This document shows positions 26,284 to 34,315 of a DNA stretch of 64,000 bases, in pieces. A program made the position numbers and the translations under genes. Below the pieces are notes generated by a model. It saw only the letters and a list, made by a program, of their open reading frames with translations. It was not told where the DNA came from and did no database searches. Source of the DNA: Planctomycetota bacterium (GTDB lineage: Bacteria > Planctomycetota > UBA1135 > GCA-002686595). Position 1 is the stretch's first letter. Each line of letters opens with the position of its first letter. The stretch lies in the NCBI GenBank assembly GCA_016714045.1, contig JADJNY010000001.1:310001-374000 (forward strand). Direction: 5' to 3'.

Positions 26284-28007
26284 ACGCTCCGCAGTCGTTC
26301 TGGCGGCGCTGGGTCTTCTCGCTCGACCACAAGGTGATCGGGCTGCAATTCCTGGTCTACAGCGCCTTCTTCCTCGTCGCGGGCGGCGCGCTCGCGCTCG
26401 CGATCCGCTGGCAGCTCGCGTGGCCCTGGTCCAAGGTGCCGATCGTCGGCGAGGCGCTCTACCCCGCGACGGGCGGCGTGATGACACCGGAGGGCTACAC
26501 GGTCCTCTTCACGCTGCACGGCACGATCATGATCTTCTTCGTCGTCGTGCCGTTGCTCCTCGGCGCGTTCGGCAACTTCCTCCTGCCCCTGATGATCGGC
26601 GCGCGGGACATGGCGTTCCCGCGGCTCAACCTGGCGAGCTTCTGGCTCATGGTGCCCGCGGGGGCGATCGCGCTCGCGTCGTTCTTCGTCGCGAGCGGCG
26701 GACCCGCGTCGGGCTGGACCGCGTACCCGCCGCTCGCGACGATCGCGCGCGCGGCGCCGGGGAGCGGCCTGGGGCAGACGCTCTGGCTCCTCTCGCTCTT
26801 CCTCGCCGGCGTGTCGTCGACGATCGGCGCGATCAACTACGCGGCGACCGTGATCCAGCTGCGCGCTCCGGGGATGACGTGGACGCGGCTGCCGCTGACG
26901 GTGTGGTCGCTCTTCTTCTCGTCGATCATCCAGCTCGTCGCGCTGCCCGTGTTGACCGCGGGCGCGGTGCTCCAGCTCGCGGACCGGATGGTCGGGACGG
27001 GCTTCTACACGCCGGCGAATCTGGTCGTGAACCAGTTCTCGCCGGAGGGCGCGGGGCACGCCGCGGGCGGGCTGCCGCTCCTGTGGCAGCACCTCTTCTG
27101 GTTCTACAGCCACCCCGCCGTCTACGTGATGGTGCTGCCCGCGATGGGGATGGTGAGCGACGTCCTCGCGGTGCACGGCCGCAAGCCCGTGTTCGGCTAC
27201 AAGCCGATGGTGCTCTCGATGGGGGTGATCGTCGTGCTCGGCATGTTCGTGTGGGGGCACCACATGTTCGTGTCGGGGCTCGACCCCGCAGCGGGCACGG
27301 CGTTCATGCTGTCGACGATCCTGATCGCGCTGCCGTCGTCGGTGAAGGTGTTCAACTGGCTCGCGACGTTGTGGGGTTCGCGCCCGCGCTACGACACGGC
27401 GTTCTTGAACGCGGTCGGCTTCGTCGCGCTGTTCGTGATCGGAGGTCTCTCGGGCCTGTGGCTCGCGTCGACGCCGGTCGACGTGCCCTTGCACGACACG
27501 GCGCTCGTCGTCGGGCACTTCCACTTCGTCGTGTTCGGCGGGTCGATGTTCGCGGTGTTCGCCGCACTGCACCACTGGTTCCCGAAGATGACGGGGCGGC
27601 GCCTCGACGAGCGCCTCGGGAAGCTCCACTTCGTCGGCACGTTCGTGCTGACGGCGTGCGTGTTCCTGCTCATGCACCAACTCGGGATGGCGGGCCAACC
27701 GCGCCGTGTCGCGGACCCGTACGTGTACCCGGGGCTCGCGCACCTGAAGCCGCTCAACGTGTTCATCACGAAGAGCGCGCTGCTCCTCGCCGCGTGGCAG
27801 GTGTTCCTCGTCGTCAACGTCGTGAAGACGCTGCTCGCGCGGCCCGCGGGGGAGAAGAACCCGTGGGACGCGACCACGCTCGAGTGGGAGACGCCCTCGC
27901 CGCCGCCGCACGGCAACTTCGACCTCGATCCGGTCGTCCTGCGCGGTCCGTACGAATACGGCGGTTCGGGCGAGCGCGACCACGTCCGGCAGGTTGAGCC
28001 CGCCTGA
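26280..28007 (+). CDS. coxA: cytochrome c oxidase subunit I, type A2 heme-copper oxidase
   Basis: A 575-residue catalytic subunit that reduces O2 to water and pumps protons. Metal ligands are visible: His in FTLHGTIMIFF (low-spin heme), His-Tyr of the CuB cross-link in YSHPAVYVMVLP, two CuB His in WGHHMFVSG, and the heme His pair in VGHFHFVVFG. In helix VI the Glu of A1 oxidases (HPEVY) is replaced by the YSHPAVY pattern, which marks the A2 type. FGNFLLPLMIGARDMAFPRL keeps the D-channel Asp and Asn. The C-terminal tail after the last helix is hydrophilic. The start ATG 26280 overlaps the coxB stop. Twelve or so membrane helices are predicted by eye. Confidence 0.95.
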   Translation: MNAPQSFWRRWVFSLDHKVIGLQFLVYSAFFLVAGGALALAIRWQLAWPWSKVPIVGEALYPATGGVMTPEGYTVLFTLHGTIMIFFVVVPLLLGAFGNFLLPLMIGARDMAFPRLNLASFWLMVPAGAIALASFFVASGGPASGWTAYPPLATIARAAPGSGLGQTLWLLSLFLAGVSSTIGAINYAATVIQLRAPGMTWTRLPLTVWSLFFSSIIQLVALPVLTAGAVLQLADRMVGTGFYTPANLVVNQFSPEGAGHAAGGLPLLWQHLFWFYSHPAVYVMVLPAMGMVSDVLAVHGRKPVFGYKPMVLSMGVIVVLGMFVWGHHMFVSGLDPAAGTAFMLSTILIALPSSVKVFNWLATLWGSRPRYDTAFLNAVGFVALFVIGGLSGLWLASTPVDVPLHDTALVVGHFHFVVFGGSMFAVFAALHHWFPKMTGRRLDERLGKLHFVGTFVLTACVFLLMHQLGMAGQPRRVADPYVYPGLAHLKPLNVFITKSALLLAAWQVFLVVNVVKTLLARPAGEKNPWDATTLEWETPSPPPHGNFDLDPVVLRGPYEYGGSGERDHVRQVEPA

Positions 28008-28149
28008 GGGCGCGCCGAGGGCGTCGGTTCGAGCCGGGGCCGGCGAGCGGGCGCGGCGCAGGTCGCGGGGCACGCCTGCGGCCCGCTCTCGCTCCGGCGT
28101 GCGCGCAGCGTGCGCGCCGGCCGCTCGGGGGGTAGACTCTCCGCCCTTC

Positions 28150-29121
28150 ATGAGCGCCACGTCCCCCGCCGTCCACGCCGCGCGCGTCGAGACCGCCGTG
28201 GAGAGTCCGTGGCCGCGCCGGCTCGCCTGGACGACGTGGGCCGCCGCGATCCCGCTCGTGTTCTTCGGCGGCAGCGTGACGTCGCTCGACGCGGGCCTCG
28301 CGATCGACGGCTGGTGGGTGGTCGATCCCGGCAAGGGCGACTTCTTCCTGCCGCTCTACCCGCTCGATCGCTGGGTGCACTCGCTCGGCGCGTTCGTCGA
28401 GCACACGCACCGGCTCTTCGGCATGCTCGTCGGCCTGCTCGCGATCGCGACCGTCGTCGCGACGTTCCTCCGCGAGAAGCGTGGCACGCCGCGCGCGTTT
28501 GCGCTCGCGGGCCTCCTCGCCGTGATCGGGCAGGGCGCACTCGGCGGCTACCGCGTGCTCGAGAAGAGCACCGACCTCGCGTTCCTGCACGGCTCGATCG
28601 GCCAGGCCGTGTTCGTGCTGCTCGGCGCGACGGCGCTCGTGCTGGCGCCCGAGGCGCGCGCCTCCGTCGCCGCGACGCCGGAGCGGCGCACGCTCGGCCG
28701 CGTCGCGATCGCGACCACCGCCGTCGTCTACGCGCAGATCGTCGTCGGCGCGTGGCTGCGCCACGGTCAATCGCTCGCGGCGCTCGTCGTCCACGTCGGG
28801 ATGCTCGTCCTCGTCGTCGGCGCGGTGACGTTCCTCGCCCACGCGCTTCGCCGGGCCGCGGAGACCGCGCCCGACGCGCCGCGCCTGCGGCGCCTGCGCA
28901 TCGTCCTGTGGGGGATCTTCTGGGGCCAGCTGACGCTCGGGATGCTCGCGTTCATCTGGGTCTACCTCGTCGTCGGCCAGGGCCGCACGCCGACCGAGCT
29001 CCACCAGTCGTTCTTCCCGACGCTGCACGTGATGGGCGGCGCCGCGCTGCTCTTCGCGTGCGTCGCGAGCGTGCTCCAAGCCTTCCGCGGCGCGAGCGCC
29101 GCGTCGGAGGCCGCGCGGTGA
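28150..29121 (+). CDS. ctaA: heme A synthase (CtaA/COX15)
   Basis: A 323-residue membrane enzyme that oxidises the C8 methyl of heme O to make heme A for the oxidase. About eight membrane helices; four conserved His occur in paired positions: EHTHRLFGMLVGL, FLHGSIGQAVFV, VVHVGMLVLVV and LHQSFFPTLHVMGG, the two-fold repeat of the COX15 family. It starts 142 bp after coxA, the largest gap inside the operon, which could hold a secondary promoter. Its stop overlaps the GTG start of ctaB in a GTGA junction, as expected for two steps of the same pathway. Confidence 0.94.
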   Translation: MSATSPAVHAARVETAVESPWPRRLAWTTWAAAIPLVFFGGSVTSLDAGLAIDGWWVVDPGKGDFFLPLYPLDRWVHSLGAFVEHTHRLFGMLVGLLAIATVVATFLREKRGTPRAFALAGLLAVIGQGALGGYRVLEKSTDLAFLHGSIGQAVFVLLGATALVLAPEARASVAATPERRTLGRVAIATTAVVYAQIVVGAWLRHGQSLAALVVHVGMLVLVVGAVTFLAHALRRAAETAPDAPRLRRLRIVLWGIFWGQLTLGMLAFIWVYLVVGQGRTPTELHQSFFPTLHVMGGAALLFACVASVLQAFRGASAASEAAR

Positions 29122-30041
29122 GCATCCTCAAGCTGCGCGGTTCGGCGCTGGAGCACGCGGCGGCGCCTTCGTACGCGGCGGACCTGCTGACGCTGACGAA
29201 GCCGCGCATCACGGGCTTCGTCGCGCTCGCCGCGTTCGTCGGCGCGGCGCTCGGCGCCCCGCACGGGACGTCGCTGTGGCACTGCGCGTGGACCGGCCTC
29301 CTCGTGATGCTGTGCTCCGCGAGCGCCAGCGCGTTCAACCAGACGCTCGAGCGCGACCTCGACCGCTTGATGGAGCGCACGCGCGAGCGCCCCGTGCCCA
29401 CCGCGCGCGTCAGCGTGCGCGACGCGATCCTCTTCGCGACCGTGCTCGGCGCGGTCGGCGTCGCGGGCATCGCGCTCCTGTGCAACCTGCTCGCCGCGTT
29501 CCTCGCGCTCGGCACGCTGTTCACGTACGTCGCCGTCTACACGCCGTTGAAGCGCTACAGCTCGCTCAACACCGTCATCGGCGCGTTGCCGGGCGCCGCG
29601 CCGCCGCTCGTCGGCTACGTCGCGACCGCGGAGCACGTCGGCGAGTGGGCGTGGGCGCTCTTCGCGATCCTGTTCGTGTGGCAGTTCCCGCACTTCCTCG
29701 CGATCGCGTGGCTCTTCCGCGAGGACTACGCGCGCGCGGGCCTCAAGATGCTGCCCGCGATGCCGGGTGGCGAACGCGTGACGGGGCGCTCGGCGTTCCT
29801 CTACAGCCTCGTCCTCCTGCCCGTTTCGATCGCGCCGGTCGTGATCGGTATCGCGAGCTGGACGTACCTCTCCGGCGCGCTCGTCTGCGGCGCCGCGTAC
29901 GCCGCGAGCTCCGCCTGGTTCGCCCTGCGTTCGAACGAGACTACGGCGCGCGCGCTCCTGATCGTCTCGCTCTTCTACCTGCCGGCCGTGTTCGCGTGCG
30001 TGTTCCTCGACCCGCTCGTGCGCGCGCAGCTCTTCGGCTGA
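29118..30041 (+). CDS. ctaB: protoheme IX farnesyltransferase (heme O synthase)
   Basis: A 307-residue UbiA-family prenyltransferase that attaches a farnesyl group to heme B, giving heme O, the substrate of CtaA. The first Asp-rich motif is in FNQTLERDLDRLMERTRERP, with N-x-x-x-D and the following R-P of the CtaB branch; the second is in LFREDYARAGLKMLP. LTLTKPRITGFVALAAF at the N-terminus is the usual opening. About eight to nine membrane helices. Start GTG 29118 overlaps the ctaA stop, indicating translational coupling. Confidence 0.95.
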   Translation: MSILKLRGSALEHAAAPSYAADLLTLTKPRITGFVALAAFVGAALGAPHGTSLWHCAWTGLLVMLCSASASAFNQTLERDLDRLMERTRERPVPTARVSVRDAILFATVLGAVGVAGIALLCNLLAAFLALGTLFTYVAVYTPLKRYSSLNTVIGALPGAAPPLVGYVATAEHVGEWAWALFAILFVWQFPHFLAIAWLFREDYARAGLKMLPAMPGGERVTGRSAFLYSLVLLPVSIAPVVIGIASWTYLSGALVCGAAYAASSAWFALRSNETTARALLIVSLFYLPAVFACVFLDPLVRAQLFG

Positions 30042-30044
30042 TCC

Positions 30045-30638
30045 ATGACCACGGCGCACGCGAGCGCGGTCCACGATCCCCGGCGCGGCGCGACGGGCTA
30101 CACGAACGGCGAGGTCGGCGTCCTGCTCTTCCTCGCGACCGAGGTGATGCTGTTCGCGGGCCTCGTCGCGGCGGTGCTCGTGCTCCGCGCGGCCGATCGG
30201 TCGTGGAGCGCAGGCCCGCAGCACCTCTCGGTCGGCGCCGGCGCCACCGGCACGGCGCTGCTCGCCGCGAGTGCCTTCGCGCTCGGCTTCGGGCTCGCCC
30301 GCGCGCGCCGTCCGGGCGGAGAGCGCGCGCTGCGCGGCGGGCTCGCGCTCGCGGCGCTCTTCGGCGCGGGTTTCGTCGCGCTCCAGGCCTTCGAGTACCG
30401 CGCTCTCCTCGCCGAGGGCTTCACGTGGCGCAGCGGCCCGTTCGGGTCCGCGTTCTTCGTGCTGACGGGCCTGCACGGCGTGCACGTGCTCGCGGGCGTC
30501 GCGTGGAACGCGCTCCTCGCTGTGCGCTCGCCGACGCGGCCAAACGCCGTGCACGCGGCGCGGCTCGCGAGCTGGTACGGCTACCTCGTCGACGCCGTGT
30601 GGCTCGTCCTCTTCGTCCTCTTCTACCTGGCTCGATGA
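30045..30638 (+). CDS. coxC: cytochrome c oxidase subunit III
   Basis: A 197-residue short subunit III with five predicted membrane helices, the form found in many bacterial A-type oxidases. Family landmarks are EVGVLLFLATEVMLFAGLVA with the conserved Glu, ALQAFEYRALLAEGFTW, and FVLTGLHGVHVLAGVAWN with two His. Subunit III stabilises subunit I and helps proton uptake. It starts 3 bp after ctaB and its stop overlaps the first ATG of sco. No separate subunit IV (CoxD-type) gene is found in the cluster, which is odd for this operon type. Confidence 0.9.
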   Translation: MTTAHASAVHDPRRGATGYTNGEVGVLLFLATEVMLFAGLVAAVLVLRAADRSWSAGPQHLSVGAGATGTALLAASAFALGFGLARARRPGGERALRGGLALAALFGAGFVALQAFEYRALLAEGFTWRSGPFGSAFFVLTGLHGVHVLAGVAWNALLAVRSPTRPNAVHAARLASWYGYLVDAVWLVLFVLFYLAR

Positions 30639-31285
30639 TGAACCCCCGATACGTCCTCCCCGTCTCCATCACGGCCGTCGCGCTCGGCGCGGCGGTGCTC
30701 GTCCTCCCGCTCGCGTGCGGCGAGAGCTCCGCGGGCGGCGGCGAGGACTCGCCCGTCGCGCTGTCGGCGAAGTCGCCGGAGACGCTCGGCGAGCTCGCCG
30801 ACTTCACGCTCACCGAGCGCAGCGGCAGGAGCGTGGCGAAGAAGGACCTCGCGGGCCAAGTGTGGGTCGCGGGCTTCGTCTTCACGCGCTGCACCGGGCC
30901 GTGCCCCAAGGTGACGGGCAACATGCGCAAGCTGCAGGACCTGCTCGCGGGCACGCCGGCGAAGCTCGTCACGTTCAGCGTCGACCCGGAGTTCGACACG
31001 CCCGCCGTGTTGACCGCCTACGCGAACGGCGTCGGCGCGGACCCCGAGCGGTGGTGGATGCTGACGGGCGCGAAGGAGACGATCGACGCGCTCGTGCCGA
31101 GCTTCCTTCCGAAGACGGAGCGTGCCGCGGCGGGCGAGGCGCCGATCGGGCAGCACGTCGCGCACCAGACGCGCCTGACGGTGGTCGACGGAGAAGGCCG
31201 GATCCGCGGGATCTACTTCGGCGAGAGCGACGAGCACCTCGAGCGCATCGCGGAGCGCGTGCGGTTCCTCGCGGGAGCGAAGTGA
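30635..31285 (+). CDS. sco: SCO1/SenC copper chaperone
   Basis: A 216-residue SCO-family lipoprotein that helps insert copper into the CuA site of subunit II and may reduce its Cys. A lipobox is seen in VLVLPLACGESS. The thioredoxin fold carries the copper-binding CTGPC (about residues 86-90) and the third ligand His in VAHQTRLTVVDGEGRI (about residue 176). The loop TFSVDPEFDTP is the usual SCO motif. Two start codons stand in tandem (30635, 30638); the first overlaps the coxC stop. The DUF420 gene follows with a TGATG overlap. Confidence 0.94.
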   Translation: MMNPRYVLPVSITAVALGAAVLVLPLACGESSAGGGEDSPVALSAKSPETLGELADFTLTERSGRSVAKKDLAGQVWVAGFVFTRCTGPCPKVTGNMRKLQDLLAGTPAKLVTFSVDPEFDTPAVLTAYANGVGADPERWWMLTGAKETIDALVPSFLPKTERAAAGEAPIGQHVAHQTRLTVVDGEGRIRGIYFGESDEHLERIAERVRFLAGAK

Positions 31286-31743
31286 TGGACTTCCCGCTCG
31301 TCAACGCGTGCTTGAACGCGGGCTCGACCGTGCTGCTCCTCGCGGGGCTCGGCGCGATCAAGAGCGGCGCGCGCGACCTGCACGAGCGCCTGATGTACGC
31401 CGCGTTCGCGGTGTCGCTCGCGTTCCTCGCGAGCTACCTCTACTACCACTTCGTCGTGATCCCCGAGCTCGGCGTGACGAAGTACCACGGCACGGGCGCG
31501 CTCCGGATCTTCTACTACGGCATGCTCCTCACGCACGTCGTGCTCGCGACGGTGAACGTGCCCCTGTGCGTGATGACGTTCCTCCACGCGCGCCGCGGGA
31601 ACACGACCGGCGACTTCACGCGCCACAAGCGCTGGGCGAAGATCACGTTCCCGGTGTGGCTCTACGTGTCCGTGACGGGCGTGCTCGTCTACTTCTTCCT
31701 CTACGTGTGGAACCCGGTCGCGCCGGCGGGGAGCGGCGGGTGA
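31285..31743 (+). CDS. DUF420 membrane protein of cox operon
   Basis: A 152-residue integral membrane protein of the DUF420 (CtaM-like/YozB) family, with four predicted helices. Family features are the His in DLHERLMYAAF, YLYYHFVV, KYHGTG and DFTRHKRWAKITFPVWLY. Relatives in Bacillus and other bacteria are needed for assembly of a functional heme-A oxidase, probably by binding heme or copper through these His. The ATG overlaps the sco stop, and the following UGA-containing gene starts with a GTG overlapping its own stop. Confidence 0.9.
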   Translation: MDFPLVNACLNAGSTVLLLAGLGAIKSGARDLHERLMYAAFAVSLAFLASYLYYHFVVIPELGVTKYHGTGALRIFYYGMLLTHVVLATVNVPLCVMTFLHARRGNTTGDFTRHKRWAKITFPVWLYVSVTGVLVYFFLYVWNPVAPAGSGG

Positions 31744-32018
31744 GCCCGCTCCGCGCCGTGATCGCGACCCGCTCGCGCGCGCTCGCACGCCGCGCGGCGT
31801 CCGTCGTGCTGGCGCTCGGCGGCAGCGCAGCGAGCGGCTACGCCTGAGGCCTCTGCGCAAGCGCGGTCGGTCGTGACCGCGCCGACGTCGGAGCCGGGCT
31901 GAACGGGAGCATCCTGTTCCTGCTCGGCGTCGTCGCCTCGCTCGTCGCCGCAGCCTTCGTCCTCGCCCGCCGCGGACGCACGCGGCGCCCGTCGCCGAGC
32001 GTCCCTGAGCGTCCCTGA
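31740..32018 (+). CDS. putative selenocysteine-containing small membrane protein (UxxC) ending the cox operon
   Basis: Read through the UGA at 31845-31847 as selenocysteine (U), this gives 92 residues. Residues 1-35 form a signal peptide with a basic N-terminus and hydrophobic core (SVVLALGGSAASGYA); U36 would be the first or nearly first residue of the mature protein, in UGLC (U36, C39). Then come RDRADVGAGLNG and one membrane helix (SILFLLGVVASLVAAAFVLA) followed by a basic tail (RRGRTRR), so the U-x2-C pair should face outward. I recall small ACPxC proteins near cox genes in other bacteria, which would place U at the first Cys. After the UGA the frame stays open for 56 codons with G/C third bases. 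A hairpin with loop ggtcgt lies 13 nt after the UGA. GTG 31740 overlaps the DUF420 stop. If UGA were a true stop, only a 35-residue signal-like peptide would be made. A nonsense mutation cannot be excluded. Confidence 0.6.
31861..31882 (+). promoter_or_regulatory. SECIS-like hairpin downstream of UGA 31845
   Basis: A perfect 8-bp stem (31861-31868 with 31875-31882) closes a 6-nt loop, ggtcgt. It starts 13 nt after the UGA and its loop begins 21 nt after it. The loop contains GGUC, the sequence I recall from the apical loop of the E. coli fdhF SECIS element that SelB recognises. Function is inferred. Confidence 0.55.
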
Positions 32019-32134
32019 GCGCGCTCACCGCGCGAGCGCGTCGCTTCCCCGGTTTCGCGATCGGCGCCGCAGACCGCGTTCGAAAGCTCCCATTTTTCCC
32101 GTGCCCGCCCGCTCCCCGCGGCGTCGTGCGGGAC

Positions 32135-33127
32135 ATGCAACCCGACCGCTCCTCGACGCGCACGCAACACCTCTCCTGGTTCGCCGGCGGAGCGCTCCTC
32201 GCCGCGCTCCTCCTGCTCCTCCCCGCGGCCGTCCAACACTCGGGCTCGCGCGCGGCGCCCGTGCGCGCGTGGGTCGCGGACCGCGACGCACATCGCGTCC
32301 TCGGGCTCGACGGCGACCTCCTGCGCGTGCGGGAACTCCAACTCGGCTGGCCGCTCGCCGTCGCGGCACGCACGGACGGCGGCCTGTGGGTGCTGCGCTC
32401 GGGCAACGGCACGCCGAGCTTCGGCGCGCGCCTCACGAGCGTCGACCCCGCCGGCGCGCTCGTGAACGAGACCTGGCTCGAGAACAGTGAGACGCTGGAG
32501 CTCATCGAGGGTCGTGACGCGCTCGTGATCGAGCTCGGCGGCGCTGGCAAGGGCCGCGATCGCGTTTGGCGCTTCGCGCCGGACGGCGTCGGACGGATCC
32601 TCGCGGAAGGCGAGCGCTTCAACGCGCTCTGCGCCTCGCGCGGCACGGTGGTCCTCGGCACGTCGGACGGCGTGCTCGTGCGCGTCGCCGCGGATGGGAC
32701 TCGCAAGGAACTCGCCCGTGTCGTCACGGACCGCAGCTTCGGCGCGCTCGCGGCGGGCCCGCACCCCGGCTCGATCTTCGCGCTCGACACGGGGCCCGGC
32801 CGGCGGCTCGAGCTGCGCGGCGACGACCTCGGCGTCGTCTGGAGCGTCGCGCTCGGCTTCGACGCGCGCCACGTCGGCGTCGTTCCCGGCGCGGAGCGCG
32901 CGTGGGTCTCCGACGTCAACGGCGCGCGCGCGCGGCGCTACGGCCCGGGCGGAGCGCTCGAGCTCGAGTGCGCGCTGCCGCTCCACGGATCGGATCACGC
33001 GCTCGCGTTCGGCGACGGCGCGCTGTTCGCGGCGCCAGGCGCGGTCCTGCGCGTCGACGCGCAGGGACGGCTGCGGCCGGGGCAGGGCGGGTTCGCGTGG
33101 CTCAGCGGCCTCGCGCGCGCGCCCTGA
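32135..33127 (+). CDS. hypothetical membrane-anchored beta-propeller-like protein
   Basis: A 330-residue protein with one N-terminal membrane helix or signal (FAGGALLAALLLLLPAAVQH). The rest is strand-rich with NHL/SMP-30-like turns: RVLGLDGDLLRVRELQL, GGLWVLRSGNG, SIFALDTGPGRRLELR, ERAWVSDVNGARARRYGPGG, and GALFAAPGAVLRVDAQGRL. These repeat about every 45 residues, as in a beta-propeller. It is probably exported, with no catalytic motif seen and no family I can name. GTG 32126 is an alternative start. The last 26 bp overlap the convergent Nudix gene. It begins 116 bp after the cox operon and may or may not belong to it. Confidence 0.62.
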   Translation: MQPDRSSTRTQHLSWFAGGALLAALLLLLPAAVQHSGSRAAPVRAWVADRDAHRVLGLDGDLLRVRELQLGWPLAVAARTDGGLWVLRSGNGTPSFGARLTSVDPAGALVNETWLENSETLELIEGRDALVIELGGAGKGRDRVWRFAPDGVGRILAEGERFNALCASRGTVVLGTSDGVLVRVAADGTRKELARVVTDRSFGALAAGPHPGSIFALDTGPGRRLELRGDDLGVVWSVALGFDARHVGVVPGAERAWVSDVNGARARRYGPGGALELECALPLHGSDHALAFGDGALFAAPGAVLRVDAQGRLRPGQGGFAWLSGLARAP

Positions 33128-33649
33128 GCAAGAGCGCCGCCGCGAGCAGCGTCTTGCCGTCGTCCGTGATCCCGCTCAGCAGTTCCTCGGGCGAGTGATC
33201 GACGAGCTCGAATTCCTCGTCCGCGTCGTGCGCCCGCCGCGCCGGCGCCCGGAGAGGCCGCGCGCGTGGAACACCCAGATGCGCTCGCTGCAGAAGCCGG
33301 GTGCGGGCACGAACTCCTGCAGGAGCGACCAGTCGCGCGCGACGAGGCCCGTCTCCTCTTCGAGCTCCCGCCGCGCCGTCGCAAGCGGCTCCTCGCCGGG
33401 TTCGCGCCGCCCCGCGGGCAGCTCGAGCATCCAGCGCCCGAGCGCGTGTCGGTACTGTCGGACGAGCACGAGCTCGCCCGATTCGCGCTCCGCGGCGATC
33501 GCGACCGCGCCCGGATGCACGACGACGGCGAGCTCCTGACGCAGGCCGGAGGGCAGGCGGATCGACTCGTGGACGAGTTCGAAGATGCGACCCCGGAACA
33601 CGCTTTCGGAGGCGAGGACTTCGATGCGCGGATCGCGGGGGAGAGGCAT
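33102..33649 (-). pseudogene. Nudix hydrolase (ADP-ribose pyrophosphatase-like), one-base frameshift
   Basis: The N-terminal part is a good Nudix hydrolase: RQYRHALGRWMLELPAGRRE, then the Nudix box G-x5-E-x7-REUxEExG seen in GRREPGEEPLATARRELEEE, then VARDWSLLQEFVPAPGFCSE. These enzymes cleave nucleoside-diphosphate-linked substrates such as ADP-ribose. At about 33236-33245 the frame is lost into Arg/Ser-rich sequence. One frame over, AHDADEEFELVDHSPEELL and GITDDGKTLLAAALLLRARA form the usual C-terminus, ending at 33102. The length (548 bp) is one base short of a multiple of three. A lost base in the ggcgcggcggg stretch explains it. It may be an assembly error. Confidence 0.75.
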
Positions 33650-33683
33650 GGCGTGAGGACGGAGCGCGTCCCGTCGCGGCGGC

Positions 33684-33986
33684 TCAGCCGCCGTCGTTCT
33701 TCGAGCCGCGGCCGCCGCGGCGTTTCTCGAGCGCCCCGACGGCGCCCGCGGAGCGTTCGAGACCGGCGAGGAAGGCCTCGGTCATCGTCGCGAGGTCGCC
33801 GCGCTCGCAGTCGTACGCGGTCTGCACGAAGCGCACGAGGGACTTCTTCACCTTGCGCAGCTCCTTGAGCACCGGCCCGTCCTTGCGCTGCTTCAGCTCG
33901 GCGCGGAGTTTGAGCTCCTGGATCTTGGCTTCGAGCTCCGCGATCTTCTCTTCTTCGCTGCGGCGCTTGTAGGGACGTTTGGTCAT
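33684..33986 (-). CDS. small basic coiled-coil protein
   Basis: A 100-residue protein: a basic start (MTKRPYKRRSEEEK), a heptad-type coiled coil (IAELEAKIQELKLRAELKQR, about residues 15-40), a second helix (VLKELRKVKKSLVRFVQTAY) and a short Gly/Arg/Lys tail (KRRGGRGSKNDGG). No membrane segment or signal. I do not recognise a family. Start MTKRP was chosen because the sequence turns random upstream. The Lys/Arg-rich ends could bind nucleic acid, but this is a guess. Two 10-bp direct repeats lie 52-72 nt before its start. Confidence 0.6.
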   Translation of the reverse strand: MTKRPYKRRSEEEKIAELEAKIQELKLRAELKQRKDGPVLKELRKVKKSLVRFVQTAYDCERGDLATMTEAFLAGLERSAGAVGALEKRRGGRGSKNDGG

Positions 33987-34315
33987 GGAGAGTCGGATTC
34001 GAGGTCGTGAGGACGTGATGCGGTGATCCGAAACCGAGCCGGTTCGACGCCGGTTCGATTGGCGGGTGCAGGAACGTGATCGGCCGCCACGCGGCCATTC
34101 GTGCGCCTGGATGCGCGAGCGCATTCGAGGCTGCTGCAAAGATCGAATCTCGCCGTTGCCCGAGATGCGATCTCGAGCGCGGACTCTAGCATTCCCGCGC
34201 GCTCCCGCAACCCGGTCCGAGCCACGGAATCGTCTCCTTTCGCGCCGCCCGGGGTGCGGTCCCGTGGGGGAGCTGCTATCCTGCTGCGCCGCGTTTCCGG
34301 GGCGAGACCCCCGCC
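33987..34315. other. intergenic region between divergent genes, with a tandem 10-bp repeat
   Basis: These 329 bp hold no convincing gene. Bases 34038-34047 and 34049-34058 are the same 10-mer (gccggttcga), 11 bp apart, about one helical turn, as for an operator. A 6-bp perfect stem occurs in ggccgccacgcggcc near 34081. The right part must contain the promoter of the hpt gene that starts at 34316. No tRNA cloverleaf can be formed despite the ggttcga motifs. Confidence 0.45.

Noticed and set aside
34038..34066. ggttcga motifs suggesting a tRNA T-arm
   Set aside because: No cloverleaf can be drawn with an acceptor stem, D-arm or anticodon arm; the motif is part of a direct repeat.
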